This document shows, piece after piece, positions 35,810 through 44,621 of a DNA stretch of 64,000 nt. The stretch is taken from NCBI GenBank assembly GCA_000156295.1, contig DS999223.1:385447-449446 (forward strand), in the 5' to 3' direction. The notes below the pieces were generated by a model, which saw nothing but the letters and a program-made list of their open reading frames with translations, searched no databases and was not told the origin of the DNA. Source of the DNA: a marine gamma proteobacterium HTCC2148 (GTDB lineage Bacteria; Pseudomonadota; Gammaproteobacteria; Pseudomonadales; Halieaceae). Positions within the stretch are counted from its first letter, which is position 1. Each line of letters opens with the position of its first letter. A program made the translations under genes and the position numbers.

Positions 35810-36814
35810 TTAGCCCCGCAGGGCCTCCACTTTCACCACTAATTCAGAAGGGACGACGATACCCTCGGCATCTGCCTTTTCCCGATGACGCCGACGCCGT
35901 TGCCCTGGCAACTGCGCTTCGGGCTGAGACTGGACAGCCTCGCAAAGAGATTGAATCTGGCCTTCAAACAAGCCACCGGAAAAAAGCTGTGGATCGAGGG
36001 CGAGAAAAAACTGGCCTGTTTTCGGCGGCCCACCGGCAGTGCCAGAAAACGGGCTGGCATTGATTCCCAGCGATGCCCCGGCGAGTGCTGCCGCCATGAC
36101 TTCAACCAGCAGCCCTACCCCAAACCCTTTGTAGCCGCCGCTGGGTGCCATAGAGCCCTTCAGCGCTTCATTGGGATCTGTCGTTGGATTGCCCTGCGCA
36201 TCTTTCGCCCAGTGGTCTGGAATAGCCTCACCCTTGCGAGCGCGCGCCATAATTTCGCTCTTTGCAACAACACTGGCACTTTGATCAACCGTGAACGTCG
36301 CTCCCTCGGGCCCAGGCACCGCCAGCGAAAAAGGATTGGTTCCTATCACCGGTGTGCTGCCACCTGCAGGAGCGATAGATGCTGGTGCATTGGTAAAGCC
36401 CAGGCCCAATAAACCTTCCGCAGCGAGCCGCTCTGTATGAAACGCCAACACACCGCAGTTATAAGAATTGTTGATACCCAGCGCCGCGCAACCGTTAGTG
36501 CGAGCCATTGCAATAAGTGGCTCAAAGCCTGCGCGTATCGCCGCATGAGCGAAGCCTGATCCTGCATCTACCATGACACTGCCCGGCCGCGGCGTCTCGA
36601 CCACGGGCTGAGCCTGGCCAATCACCTTCCCGAAGCGCAGGTGTTCGCAATAGGTAGGAACGTACACCAGGCCATGGCTACTAATCCCGTCGCGCTCTGC
36701 TGCAGCAACCCCGGCTGCAAGTGAGGATGCTTGTAAGGCTGAGGCACCGCAGGCTTGTAATGCCTGGTCTGCAAGCAGTTCAACTTCTTTGAGAGTCATA
36801 CTTTGTTCGGTCAT
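35810..36814 (-). CDS. Ldh2-family (malate/L-lactate-type) NAD(P)-dependent dehydrogenase
   Basis: A 334-residue protein of the type-2 malate/lactate/ureidoglycolate dehydrogenase family, which also contains pyrroline/piperideine-2-carboxylate reductases. Visible blocks are AERDGISSHGLVYVP (catalytic His), VNNSYNCG-like GINNSYNCGVLAFHTERLA, FTNAPASIAPAGGSTPVIGTNP and GGYKGFGVGLLVEVM. Residues about 303-312 contain the Arg-rich GQRRRRHREK, an unusual loop near the C-terminus. The cofactor and substrate are undetermined; reduction of a 2-oxo or cyclic imino acid fits the amine context. It is 4 bp downstream of the LysR gene. Confidence 0.88.
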   Translation of the reverse strand: MTEQSMTLKEVELLADQALQACGASALQASSLAAGVAAAERDGISSHGLVYVPTYCEHLRFGKVIGQAQPVVETPRPGSVMVDAGSGFAHAAIRAGFEPLIAMARTNGCAALGINNSYNCGVLAFHTERLAAEGLLGLGFTNAPASIAPAGGSTPVIGTNPFSLAVPGPEGATFTVDQSASVVAKSEIMARARKGEAIPDHWAKDAQGNPTTDPNEALKGSMAPSGGYKGFGVGLLVEVMAAALAGASLGINASPFSGTAGGPPKTGQFFLALDPQLFSGGLFEGQIQSLCEAVQSQPEAQLPGQRRRRHREKADAEGIVVPSELVVKVEALRG

Positions 36815-36818
36815 AGCG

Positions 36819-37697
36819 TTATCCTGACTGCAGAGTGAGATCGAGTTGGTTGGCCAACATTGGCAAATGTCCTGACAATACCTCCATCATCGCATTCGCC
36901 GCAGGCGACAAAGTCCAGTCCTGACGCAGTATCACACATATTTCCCGTGTTTCAACGGGGTCGACCATAGGCAAGGACCTCAGATCATCTTCCTGTGGCA
37001 TCGCGAGCGTCGGTAACACAGTGACACCGACATTGGCCTTTAGCATCGCAAATAGTGTGTTGGTGGTCGTGAACTCGAATTTGGGATTGCCAATATAGCG
37101 CTGCATTTTCAGGGCTTGGGTCAGTCCAGTGCTCAGAAAACTCAGGCCCTTCAGCTGCTCCCATGTCACCGGAGCGCCCTCGGCCGCCAGTGGATGATCT
37201 TTGTGACATACAAGCTCAAACCGGTCTTCCATCAATGGGCGAAACTCGAGCTTACTATTGGGGTGCCACAGGCTGCCGATGCCAAAATCCACCTCGTTAC
37301 GCTCAACACTGCGCTGCACGCCCTGGGCATTATAATCGCTGACATGAATACTGATATCCGGAAATTTCTCCGTGAATTCGCTTATAACGTCGGGCAGTAT
37401 GCGCGTCGCCACAGACGGCAGTACCGACATGCTGACGTGGCCGCTTCGGCAGTCGGCCGTAGCAGTGACGTCGTAGATCGCCATATCAAACTCACGCAGT
37501 AAGCGCTCCGCAACGGGAATGAACTTCTCACCCGCTGTAGTAGGCGTCACTTTGCGCGTCGTCCTCTCGAACAATTTAAGGCCGACGTAGCTCTCCAGCT
37601 GCTTAATTGACAAGGTCACCGCAGGCTGTGAGCGCGAAAGCTCATCGGCCGCACGGTTGAAGCTGCCGTGGCGGGCGACCACCACAAAGGCCCGCAT
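36819..37697 (-). CDS. LysR-family transcriptional regulator
   Basis: A 292-residue product from the first ATG (37697). The HTH (MRAFVVVARHGSFNRAADELSRSQPAVTLSIKQLE) begins at once, whereas LysR proteins normally have about ten residues first. Those residues (IKHHNITLNH) are encoded upstream in frame, and a strong AAGGAGGG sits nine bases before an ATC codon at 37725-37727. Translation from that ATC is possible. The C-terminal LysR substrate-binding domain spans about 85-285. It probably controls the downstream dehydrogenase and the divergent aldehyde dehydrogenase operon (inference). Confidence 0.92.
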   Translation of the reverse strand: MRAFVVVARHGSFNRAADELSRSQPAVTLSIKQLESYVGLKLFERTTRKVTPTTAGEKFIPVAERLLREFDMAIYDVTATADCRSGHVSMSVLPSVATRILPDVISEFTEKFPDISIHVSDYNAQGVQRSVERNEVDFGIGSLWHPNSKLEFRPLMEDRFELVCHKDHPLAAEGAPVTWEQLKGLSFLSTGLTQALKMQRYIGNPKFEFTTTNTLFAMLKANVGVTVLPTLAMPQEDDLRSLPMVDPVETREICVILRQDWTLSPAANAMMEVLSGHLPMLANQLDLTLQSG

Positions 37698-37974
37698 GTG
37701 ATTCAGGGTGATGTTGTGATGCTTGATGGCAGCTACCCTCCTTTTTGAGTCGGCTGATCCTCATAAGATATATAAGGTAGCAATATAAATCCATTAAATT
37801 AATTGATTGGACTTATTAAAGCAAAAACATCGAAAATTCATCCTGACAACCGTGCACCGACAACACAGAGGCTGGGGAAGTTAATTTAACGCTGGCAGGC
37901 TAATGCAGCGTTGCGCTGGCGATACCTCAATCTCTATTGATTACACACTGGAACTGCTTTTTACGGAACTCCCT

Positions 37975-39420
37975 ATGAATGACAAAGTCTTTGGTCACTT
38001 AATTGATGGCGAATGGGTTACAAGCAACGAAGTCACCACCAATACGAGTCCATCCGATACCAGCGATGTCATTGGACAGTATGCAATCGGCACTGCCGAT
38101 GATTGTACCCGGGCCATCGCAGCTGCAAGGCGTGCTGCCACTGCCTGGGGACGCAGCGGATTGGAAGAGCGCAAAGCGATACTTGACACCATCGGTGCGG
38201 AATTGATCGCACGCAAGGATGAAATCGGCCGTTTGCTCTCTCGCGAAGAAGGTAAGCCACTGGCAGAGGGCATTGGTGAAGTGGCCCGCGCCGGGCAGTT
38301 TTTTCAGTACCACGCAGCACAGGTCCTAAGCCCTACAGGTGAAGCGGTAGATTCTGTTCGCCCTGGCATCGAAGTAGAGGTGAAGCGCGAAGCGCTGGGA
38401 GTCATCGGAATTATTACCCCCTGGAACTTTCCGGTGGCAGTCGCTGCCTGGAAAATAGCACCGGCCCTAGCCTATGGTAATGCCGTTGTCTTAAAGCCCG
38501 CAGAATTGGTTCCCGCCAGCGCCTGGGTTCTCGCCGATATTATTGATCGCAGCGGTTTACCTGCAGGCGTATTTAACATGGTCATGGGGCCCGGTCGCGA
38601 GGTGGGCGAAGCCCTGGCGACATCACCGGATATTGATGCCATTACCTTCACCGGCTCAGTGCCCATCGGTAGACGTATTGCCCGCAACGCTATAGAAAAT
38701 ATGACCAAGATTCAGTTAGAAATGGGCAGTAAAAATGCCTTGGTTGTGCTCAACGATGCCGACCTCGATGTGGCGGTGCAATGTGCAATTGCGGGTGCCT
38801 TTTCCGGTACAGGACAAAAGTGTACCGCTTCGTCCAGGCTTATTGTGGAGGACGCTGTCCACGATGAGTTTGTCGACAAACTGGTGGCGGCAATGCAGGG
38901 GTTAGTCGTTGGTGCCGCCTTGGACAGCGCGACTCAAATAGGGCCAGTGGTGGACTCCAGGCAATACCAACAGGTGCTGGATTACATCGAGCTTGCCAAG
39001 CAGGAGGGAGCGACATTAGTTCAGGGCGGAGAGGCTATAACACTGGACACTGAGGGTTACTTCCTCGCCCCCACCCTTTTCACCAATACGACTAACGAAA
39101 TGCGTATTAATCGGGAAGAAGTCTTCGGTCCCTTAGCCTGTGTAATCAAGGCTACTGACTACGATCATGCGTTGGAAATTTCCAACGACTCAGAGTTTGG
39201 GTTGACCTCGGGCATTATCACTCAATCCTTGAAGTACGCTTCCCACTTCAAGCAGTATTCAAATTCCGGTTGCGTAATGGTGAACCTGCCAACCGCTGGC
39301 ACCGATTATCACGTGCCATTTGGCGGCAGAAAATCCTCTAGCTACGGCCCTCGAGAGCAGGGTCAGTACGCGCAGGAGTTTTATACCATTGTAAAAACCA
39401 ATTACAGCAAACCCTATTAA
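37975..39420 (+). CDS. Aldehyde dehydrogenase, alpha-ketoglutaric-semialdehyde-dehydrogenase-like
   Basis: ATG at 37975 gives a normal 481-residue ALDH; the in-frame ATG at 37903 adds an unlikely leader. Motifs include TPWNFPVAVAAWKIAPALAYGN, FTGSVPIGRRI (NAD binding), ELGSKNA-type EMGSKNALVVL with the general base Glu, and SGTGQKCTASSR with the catalytic Cys. The C-terminal VPFGGRKSSSYGPREQGQ is reminiscent of KGSA dehydrogenases. It oxidises an aldehyde to the acid with NAD(P). It leads a plus-strand operon with an M19-like protein and BCCT transporter and is divergent from LysR. The substrate is uncertain. Confidence 0.9.
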   Translation: MNDKVFGHLIDGEWVTSNEVTTNTSPSDTSDVIGQYAIGTADDCTRAIAAARRAATAWGRSGLEERKAILDTIGAELIARKDEIGRLLSREEGKPLAEGIGEVARAGQFFQYHAAQVLSPTGEAVDSVRPGIEVEVKREALGVIGIITPWNFPVAVAAWKIAPALAYGNAVVLKPAELVPASAWVLADIIDRSGLPAGVFNMVMGPGREVGEALATSPDIDAITFTGSVPIGRRIARNAIENMTKIQLEMGSKNALVVLNDADLDVAVQCAIAGAFSGTGQKCTASSRLIVEDAVHDEFVDKLVAAMQGLVVGAALDSATQIGPVVDSRQYQQVLDYIELAKQEGATLVQGGEAITLDTEGYFLAPTLFTNTTNEMRINREEVFGPLACVIKATDYDHALEISNDSEFGLTSGIITQSLKYASHFKQYSNSGCVMVNLPTAGTDYHVPFGGRKSSSYGPREQGQYAQEFYTIVKTNYSKPY

Positions 39421-39433
39421 TCGGGAGAGCTCG

Positions 39434-40423
39434 ATGCACGATTCCAACGTCATTATCGATGGACTTCAATACATTAACTGGGATCGGCCCCTATTCGAAC
39501 GGGCGCGTGATAGCGGAATTAATGCCGTACACGTAACGGTCAGTTACTGGGAAAACAATCGCGAGACAATCAGCAACATCAGTCAGTGGCACCGACATTT
39601 CCAGAATCACCATGACCTGATTATGCCTGTGCGAGAAGCGGCAGACATCCTGGAAGCAAAACGATTGGGCAAGCTTGGTATTATTTTCGGCTATCAGAAT
39701 TGCTCCCCCATCGAAGATGATTTGGGGCTGGTCCAAATTCATTACGAACTGGGCGCTCGGATAATGCAGCTGTCATACAACAACCAGAGTCTTCTGGCCT
39801 CGGGTTGTTATGAGAGTGAAGACACCGGTGTTACCCGCTTTGGCAGAGAAGCCATAAAAGAAATGAACCGGGTTGGCATGGTCATCGATATGTCTCATTC
39901 CGGTGAGCGCTCCACGCTGGAAGCGATCGACCTTTCCCAGCGTCCTATTGCCATCACCCACGCAAATCCGACCTTTTTTCACGATGCACTGAGGAATAAA
40001 TCAGATCAGGTGTTGCGCGCCCTGGCGAACTCAGGCGGAATGCTGGGCTTTAGCATGTACCCGTTCCACCTGAAAAACGGTTCCGACTGTACCTTGGAAG
40101 ACTTTTGCCAAATGATTGCCAGAACCGCTGACATGATGGGTATCGATAACATCGGAATTGGCTCTGACCTTTGTGAGCAATGGGAATACAGCAAGCTTGA
40201 ATGGATGCGCAGCGGGCGCTGGACCTTTGGGGCTGATTACGGTGAAGGCTCAGCGGGCAACAAGGAATGGCCGCAGCAGCCAGGCTGGTTCCGCGATTCG
40301 CGAGACATTAAAAATGTTGCCGATGGGCTGGCCCAACAGGGTTTTTCGCAGGAAGATGTCAATAAGGTTATGGGCGGCAACTGGCTACGCTTTTTTGAAC
40401 ACTCCTTTGGGCCCTCACAGTAA
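39434..40423 (+). CDS. M19 (membrane dipeptidase)-like protein lacking several metal ligands
   Basis: A 329-residue protein of the renal/membrane dipeptidase family without a signal peptide. The later family motifs are intact: MVIDMSHSGERS (His), IAITHANP (His) and NIGIGSDLCEQW (Asp). The N-terminal HxD motif (normally DGHND) is IDGLQYINWD here, and the bridging-Glu region reads IFGYQNC. The first metal site therefore appears lost and peptidase activity is doubtful. M19-like genes are found near betaine-catabolism genes in Pseudomonas, so a dedicated role, perhaps on an amine derivative, is inferred. It starts 13 bp after the aldehyde dehydrogenase. Confidence 0.85.
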   Translation: MHDSNVIIDGLQYINWDRPLFERARDSGINAVHVTVSYWENNRETISNISQWHRHFQNHHDLIMPVREAADILEAKRLGKLGIIFGYQNCSPIEDDLGLVQIHYELGARIMQLSYNNQSLLASGCYESEDTGVTRFGREAIKEMNRVGMVIDMSHSGERSTLEAIDLSQRPIAITHANPTFFHDALRNKSDQVLRALANSGGMLGFSMYPFHLKNGSDCTLEDFCQMIARTADMMGIDNIGIGSDLCEQWEYSKLEWMRSGRWTFGADYGEGSAGNKEWPQQPGWFRDSRDIKNVADGLAQQGFSQEDVNKVMGGNWLRFFEHSFGPSQ

Positions 40424-40459
40424 CAAACTGAGCAACTGGCAGATACTGCGGACTACTGT

Positions 40460-42013
40460 ATGACAAACGACACTGCATTGGCGGTTCAAGATCCAGCTGA
40501 TACGAGCAGCCAGCCGGGCGTCGATTGGCTGACTTTTGCGCTCAGTGGGGGCTTTCTGGTGCTGTTCGTCGCTGTCGCGCTCATTGATATCGATAGCCTT
40601 TCCAGTTACGTAGGCATTGCCTTTGGCTGGTCGACTCGACTGTTCGGTGCCTACTGGCAGTTATTACTGCTAGTCACGTTCTTCATCGGTTTGGCCCTAG
40701 CCATCTCCCGGGCCGGCAAAGTGCAACTGGGAGGACTCGACGTGCCTGAGGTCAGCAGCTTCAAGTGGGTCAGCATGATCCTCTGTACCTTGCTGGCCGG
40801 CGGTGGTGTGTTTTTCGCCGCAGCAGAACCTATGTCACATTTTGTATCTCCCCCGCCTTTTTATGACGTGACACCCGCATCCAACGAAGCGGTTTATCCG
40901 GCATTGGCCCAAAGCTTTTTGCACTGGGGCTTTCTTGCCTGGGCAATACTAGGCAGCCTCACTACCATTGTGCTGATGCATCTGCATTACGACCGGGGCC
41001 TGCCACTAAAGCCACGCACATTGCTCTATCCCGTTTTTGGTGACAGGGCCATCAACAGCTGGCTTGGCTCTGTGGTGGATGCAGCCTGTGTAATTTCTGT
41101 CGTTGCCGGAACGGTCGGGCCCATCGGTTTCCTTGGTCTACAGGTGAGTTACGGCCTGTCACAATTGCTGGGGACCGCAGACAATTATGGGGCACAATTT
41201 TCAATTATATTGGCCCTTATTGTCGTTTATACCGTATCAACCGTGACCGGAATTCAACGAGGCATTCAGATCTTGAGCAAGCTAAACATCCAGATAGCGG
41301 TTGGACTGATGCTTTTTGTCCTCCTTGCGGGGCCCACTGCATTCATCTTCAGCAGTTATTTGAAATCGTCACTGCTGCATCTGCAAGCATTTGTGCCCAT
41401 GGCCCTGTTTCGCGCTGATCATCAGTGGCTGGATTCATGGACTGTTTTTTTCTGGGGCTGGTTCCTGGGTTATGGACCATTAATGGCCATGTTTATTGCA
41501 CGAATTTCTCGCGGGCGCAGCATTCGTGAAATGGTCGTTGCAATCTCCATCATTTCACCGATTATCACCACCTTCTGGTTCACGATCGTAGGCGGTTCGG
41601 GACTAGCGTTTGAACTGGCGAACCCCGGAGTTATTTCAGAACCTTTTGCCGGCTCCAACATGCCAGCTGCACTGCTTGCGATTACTCAGCAATTGCCGTT
41701 TGGCGCAATCATCACCACTGCGTTCCTGGTGTTAACATTTTTGTTTGTCGCCACCACGGGCGACTCCATGACTTACACTATTTCTATTGTTATGACAGGC
41801 GACGATCACCCTCCCATCGCCCTACGCGTGTTCTGGGGCATTATCATGGGAGTAGTCGCGATGATCCTAGTCTCCATCGGTTCCGGAGGGATCTCTGCGC
41901 TGCAGTCGTTTATCGTAGTGACTGCGGTTCCTGTCTCACTGATTCTGTTACCTTCGTTATGGGCTGCGCCGAAAATCGCCTATGCCCTTGCCCGGGAGCA
42001 AAACCTCCGATGA
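40460..42013 (+). CDS. BCCT family transporter 2
   Basis: A 517-residue protein with about 12 membrane helices. DSWTVFFWGWFLGYGPLMAM and ARISRGRSIREMV form the BCCT signature, with Phe in place of the last Trp of the first transporter. The glycine-rich TM3 region reads LLAGGGVFFAAAEPMSH, lacking the GAGIGIG of transporter 1. These differences suggest a different quaternary amine. It lies third in the plus-strand operon, 36 bp after the M19-like gene. Confidence 0.92.
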   Translation: MTNDTALAVQDPADTSSQPGVDWLTFALSGGFLVLFVAVALIDIDSLSSYVGIAFGWSTRLFGAYWQLLLLVTFFIGLALAISRAGKVQLGGLDVPEVSSFKWVSMILCTLLAGGGVFFAAAEPMSHFVSPPPFYDVTPASNEAVYPALAQSFLHWGFLAWAILGSLTTIVLMHLHYDRGLPLKPRTLLYPVFGDRAINSWLGSVVDAACVISVVAGTVGPIGFLGLQVSYGLSQLLGTADNYGAQFSIILALIVVYTVSTVTGIQRGIQILSKLNIQIAVGLMLFVLLAGPTAFIFSSYLKSSLLHLQAFVPMALFRADHQWLDSWTVFFWGWFLGYGPLMAMFIARISRGRSIREMVVAISIISPIITTFWFTIVGGSGLAFELANPGVISEPFAGSNMPAALLAITQQLPFGAIITTAFLVLTFLFVATTGDSMTYTISIVMTGDDHPPIALRVFWGIIMGVVAMILVSIGSGGISALQSFIVVTAVPVSLILLPSLWAAPKIAYALAREQNLR

Positions 42014-42065
42014 GAAATGTTACGCAACAATTGAATTTCGCACACAACGATCTTGCGGTGTCGTC

Positions 42066-43769
42066 ATGTTAGCTGAGCACAGGATGACTTCTTATCCGCT
42101 GCGCGACCCCAGTGAGGTGATGCAGTTGGAGCGCCTGGGAGCGCTGCACCAGTTCAGGTTAAGCTTCATGCGTAGCCTGATTCGTAGACTTATGCATGAA
42201 CAATGGGAAATTGAACCCAGCACATTTCAACTGGATGACAGTGGCTATGGCACAGTCGTTTATAGGGTCAAAGCAACAAATCACGTCTTCAGCTTTGTTT
42301 TGTTTTCGAATTACCTCAGCGACGAAGACCGTAACGACCGGGTCATTGCCAGCCAATGGGATTTGACTATGGCCCTTTGCATCGGTGATCTTGATGAACA
42401 GCAAGTCGAGCAACTGCGGGCGAATGTGCCAAAACAGGAAGCAGGCAGGGTTGATGCCAACACGATCGTACTGTCACGAGCTAATCGCAGCTCGCGAAAC
42501 TTCGAATACGTAGTCAATGAACTGGCAGCCGGACGGCAGCCCTGCTCTGATATCCTCAAAAATGTGGGCTACCTGTATCGCACGACAGCAGTGTATGGCA
42601 GTGGCAAATTTGGCATGGCCGACTGGGGAAAAATCCGCAGCGAATACCCTGATTTCGCCAGACCTTTCGCAGCAGAAATGTTCACCTGTTACATGCTGCG
42701 ACATTTCAGCGTAGAGCAGGCGGAACATCTCGCAAAGGTTCGTTCGCCAAAAACCGCAGTATCGATGAACACCGACGTGCGCCGTTATATTGGCATTGGT
42801 AATGCAACCGGTCTGGGCATGGCACCCTACCTGATTAGACATCCCCAATTAATCAGCCAATGGATCACGGTGCGGGAAACTGCGATTGCCCGGGTTTTGT
42901 CCGAGGGGCAAGTCACCGCCGAACACCTGCAGACACTAGGCATACTTGCCAATAAAGCGCGGCAGCATTATCTGGAAACTACGGTACCTGATGAAAGCCA
43001 GACTCAGCGAAACCACACCTTGGTTGACGAACTGGCTGCAATGCAACACTGGCTAGAGCAGCATACTCAAATCACTGGCTGGGACAAACTCACAGCCCAC
43101 GCCAAGCAACACTGGCACATGGAAACCCAGGAACTGATTCACTCCCTGCTTATGGAGTTGTATCCGGACCTTGTGGATGAGTTGGAAGACTCCATGTGTG
43201 CAGAGGAGTGCCCAGACACCACACCGCAAATGCCGCTGGAGGACCTGAAACAGCTAATTGAAGCGCGTTATGCCTGGGCACTGGATGTAGATTTCGAGGA
43301 ACCAGATGCTCAGTATCTGTTCTGGTATCGGTCCGAAGAAAAGATGGAACCACGCATTGGTGAGCGCTTTTCTGAGGAAGGCGCCGACCGGGAAATGCCG
43401 TTGTTGACTATCGCTCGCTCCGTGCGTCAGTGCTATGACCTGCTTTGCAAGGATTTGCGACAACACCCGAACGATGACGTCGTGCACTTTTTAATGCGAG
43501 AACCTGAAATGAAAGGCATTATCGCCCGCGTCCAGACTATGGGCCAGGAGTGTTACGGTGACATACAGGCCAACCTGGCAGACCGGGAAACACTGCCGAT
43601 ACGATTACTGCGTTGCAAACTGTCTTTTTTCGGGGTCAGCAAGTTTGACCCCAAATCAAAATTCTGGGTTCGTAATACCATGTTTCAGGGCGCCCCCCTG
43701 CTGACTCAAATCGGCGAGCCTTTTTTCGATGACTGGATATTCCCATTGGCACCCGAGCAAACGCAGTGA
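42066..43769 (+). CDS. Uncharacterised protein of the sox/BCCT operon
   Basis: About 567 residues from ATG 42066 (ATG 42084 is the alternative; a longer frame overlaps the transporter gene). It has no signal peptide or membrane segment, is rich in charged residues and mostly helical in character. Recurring features are two Arg-rich segments near the start (SFMRSLIRRLMHEQWEIEP), VYGSGKFGMADW, and YWFWYRSEE-like QYLFWYRSEEKMEPR. I do not recognise the family. It lies 52 bp after the BCCT gene and its stop overlaps the DUF3726 start (GTGA), so it is translated with the sarcosine oxidase set. Some role in enzyme assembly or regulation of amine oxidation is possible but unproved. Confidence 0.75.
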   Translation: MLAEHRMTSYPLRDPSEVMQLERLGALHQFRLSFMRSLIRRLMHEQWEIEPSTFQLDDSGYGTVVYRVKATNHVFSFVLFSNYLSDEDRNDRVIASQWDLTMALCIGDLDEQQVEQLRANVPKQEAGRVDANTIVLSRANRSSRNFEYVVNELAAGRQPCSDILKNVGYLYRTTAVYGSGKFGMADWGKIRSEYPDFARPFAAEMFTCYMLRHFSVEQAEHLAKVRSPKTAVSMNTDVRRYIGIGNATGLGMAPYLIRHPQLISQWITVRETAIARVLSEGQVTAEHLQTLGILANKARQHYLETTVPDESQTQRNHTLVDELAAMQHWLEQHTQITGWDKLTAHAKQHWHMETQELIHSLLMELYPDLVDELEDSMCAEECPDTTPQMPLEDLKQLIEARYAWALDVDFEEPDAQYLFWYRSEEKMEPRIGERFSEEGADREMPLLTIARSVRQCYDLLCKDLRQHPNDDVVHFLMREPEMKGIIARVQTMGQECYGDIQANLADRETLPIRLLRCKLSFFGVSKFDPKSKFWVRNTMFQGAPLLTQIGEPFFDDWIFPLAPEQTQ

Positions 43770-44527
43770 AAGTGTCGAAAAATGAAATAACAGCCTTGCT
43801 GAAACAGGTATTCGAGGGCTTAAAGTTCCGCTGTGGAGAATATGAAAGTGCAGCGGATATGATCGTGTGGGCTGAAATGTGTGGGCTCTCGGGCCTACTA
43901 GCGCTGCGTCATAGCTTGCCATATCTGACTGAACAGAGCCCGCCACCGCTGCGCAGCATTCATGAGAGTGAAACCAAAGCCGTTCTCGATGCTAACAACG
44001 GCAGCAGCCTCAACTGCGCTGATGTGGTGATGAACCTTGCATACACCAAAGCACTCGCACAGGAGTGCTGTAGCGTTACTGTTCTGAACTGTCATAACCG
44101 GAAGTTATTCATTAAGACAATTGCGGACTGTGGCAACAGAGGTATGTCGTGCCTGGCTTACTGGCGCGACGCAATTGATCCAGTGGCACTCCATGTTGTC
44201 ATCACGGCCGCTGACTCAGACGGCATGCCGTGCTACTCGACCTATAGGCTCAGCGAGCAAAGTTTCCTTGAAGACTCGCAACGACAGTCGCTATTTGTTG
44301 AATGCAGTACTAAACCGGTAACGCCGGATGATCACATAGGCTCATTGATAGCTGATGGCGATAATCCGGCCACAAACGTCCTGCCTGCAGCCCTGCAGAA
44401 CAACTACCACGCTTCCCTGATGCAGGGCCTGTCCATAGAGGAAGACCTCTGGACTCAACTGCAGGCGTTGGCGCAAATAGTTCTGGTGGAATCATCAGAA
44501 CAGTCACGCATGGGCGCTGGCGCTTGA
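43766..44527 (+). CDS. DUF3726 family protein
   Basis: A 253-residue protein starting with GTG inside the GTGA overlap. The N-terminus VSKNEITALLKQVFEGLKF and GEYESAADMIVWAEMCGLSGL match the DUF3726 pattern. Such proteins occur beside sarcosine oxidase and methylamine genes, but no function is assigned. The C-terminal half is more variable. It lies between the unknown 567-residue protein and soxB2. Confidence 0.75.
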   Translation: MKVSKNEITALLKQVFEGLKFRCGEYESAADMIVWAEMCGLSGLLALRHSLPYLTEQSPPPLRSIHESETKAVLDANNGSSLNCADVVMNLAYTKALAQECCSVTVLNCHNRKLFIKTIADCGNRGMSCLAYWRDAIDPVALHVVITAADSDGMPCYSTYRLSEQSFLEDSQRQSLFVECSTKPVTPDDHIGSLIADGDNPATNVLPAALQNNYHASLMQGLSIEEDLWTQLQALAQIVLVESSEQSRMGAGA

Positions 44528-44621
44528 GCACAATGATGTTAACCGGAACTGCGCTGTCAAGGCTGACCAATCCAGACTACAAGTGGCTAGTGACCCAGCC
44601 AGTTACCTTCAGGGGTGTTCT

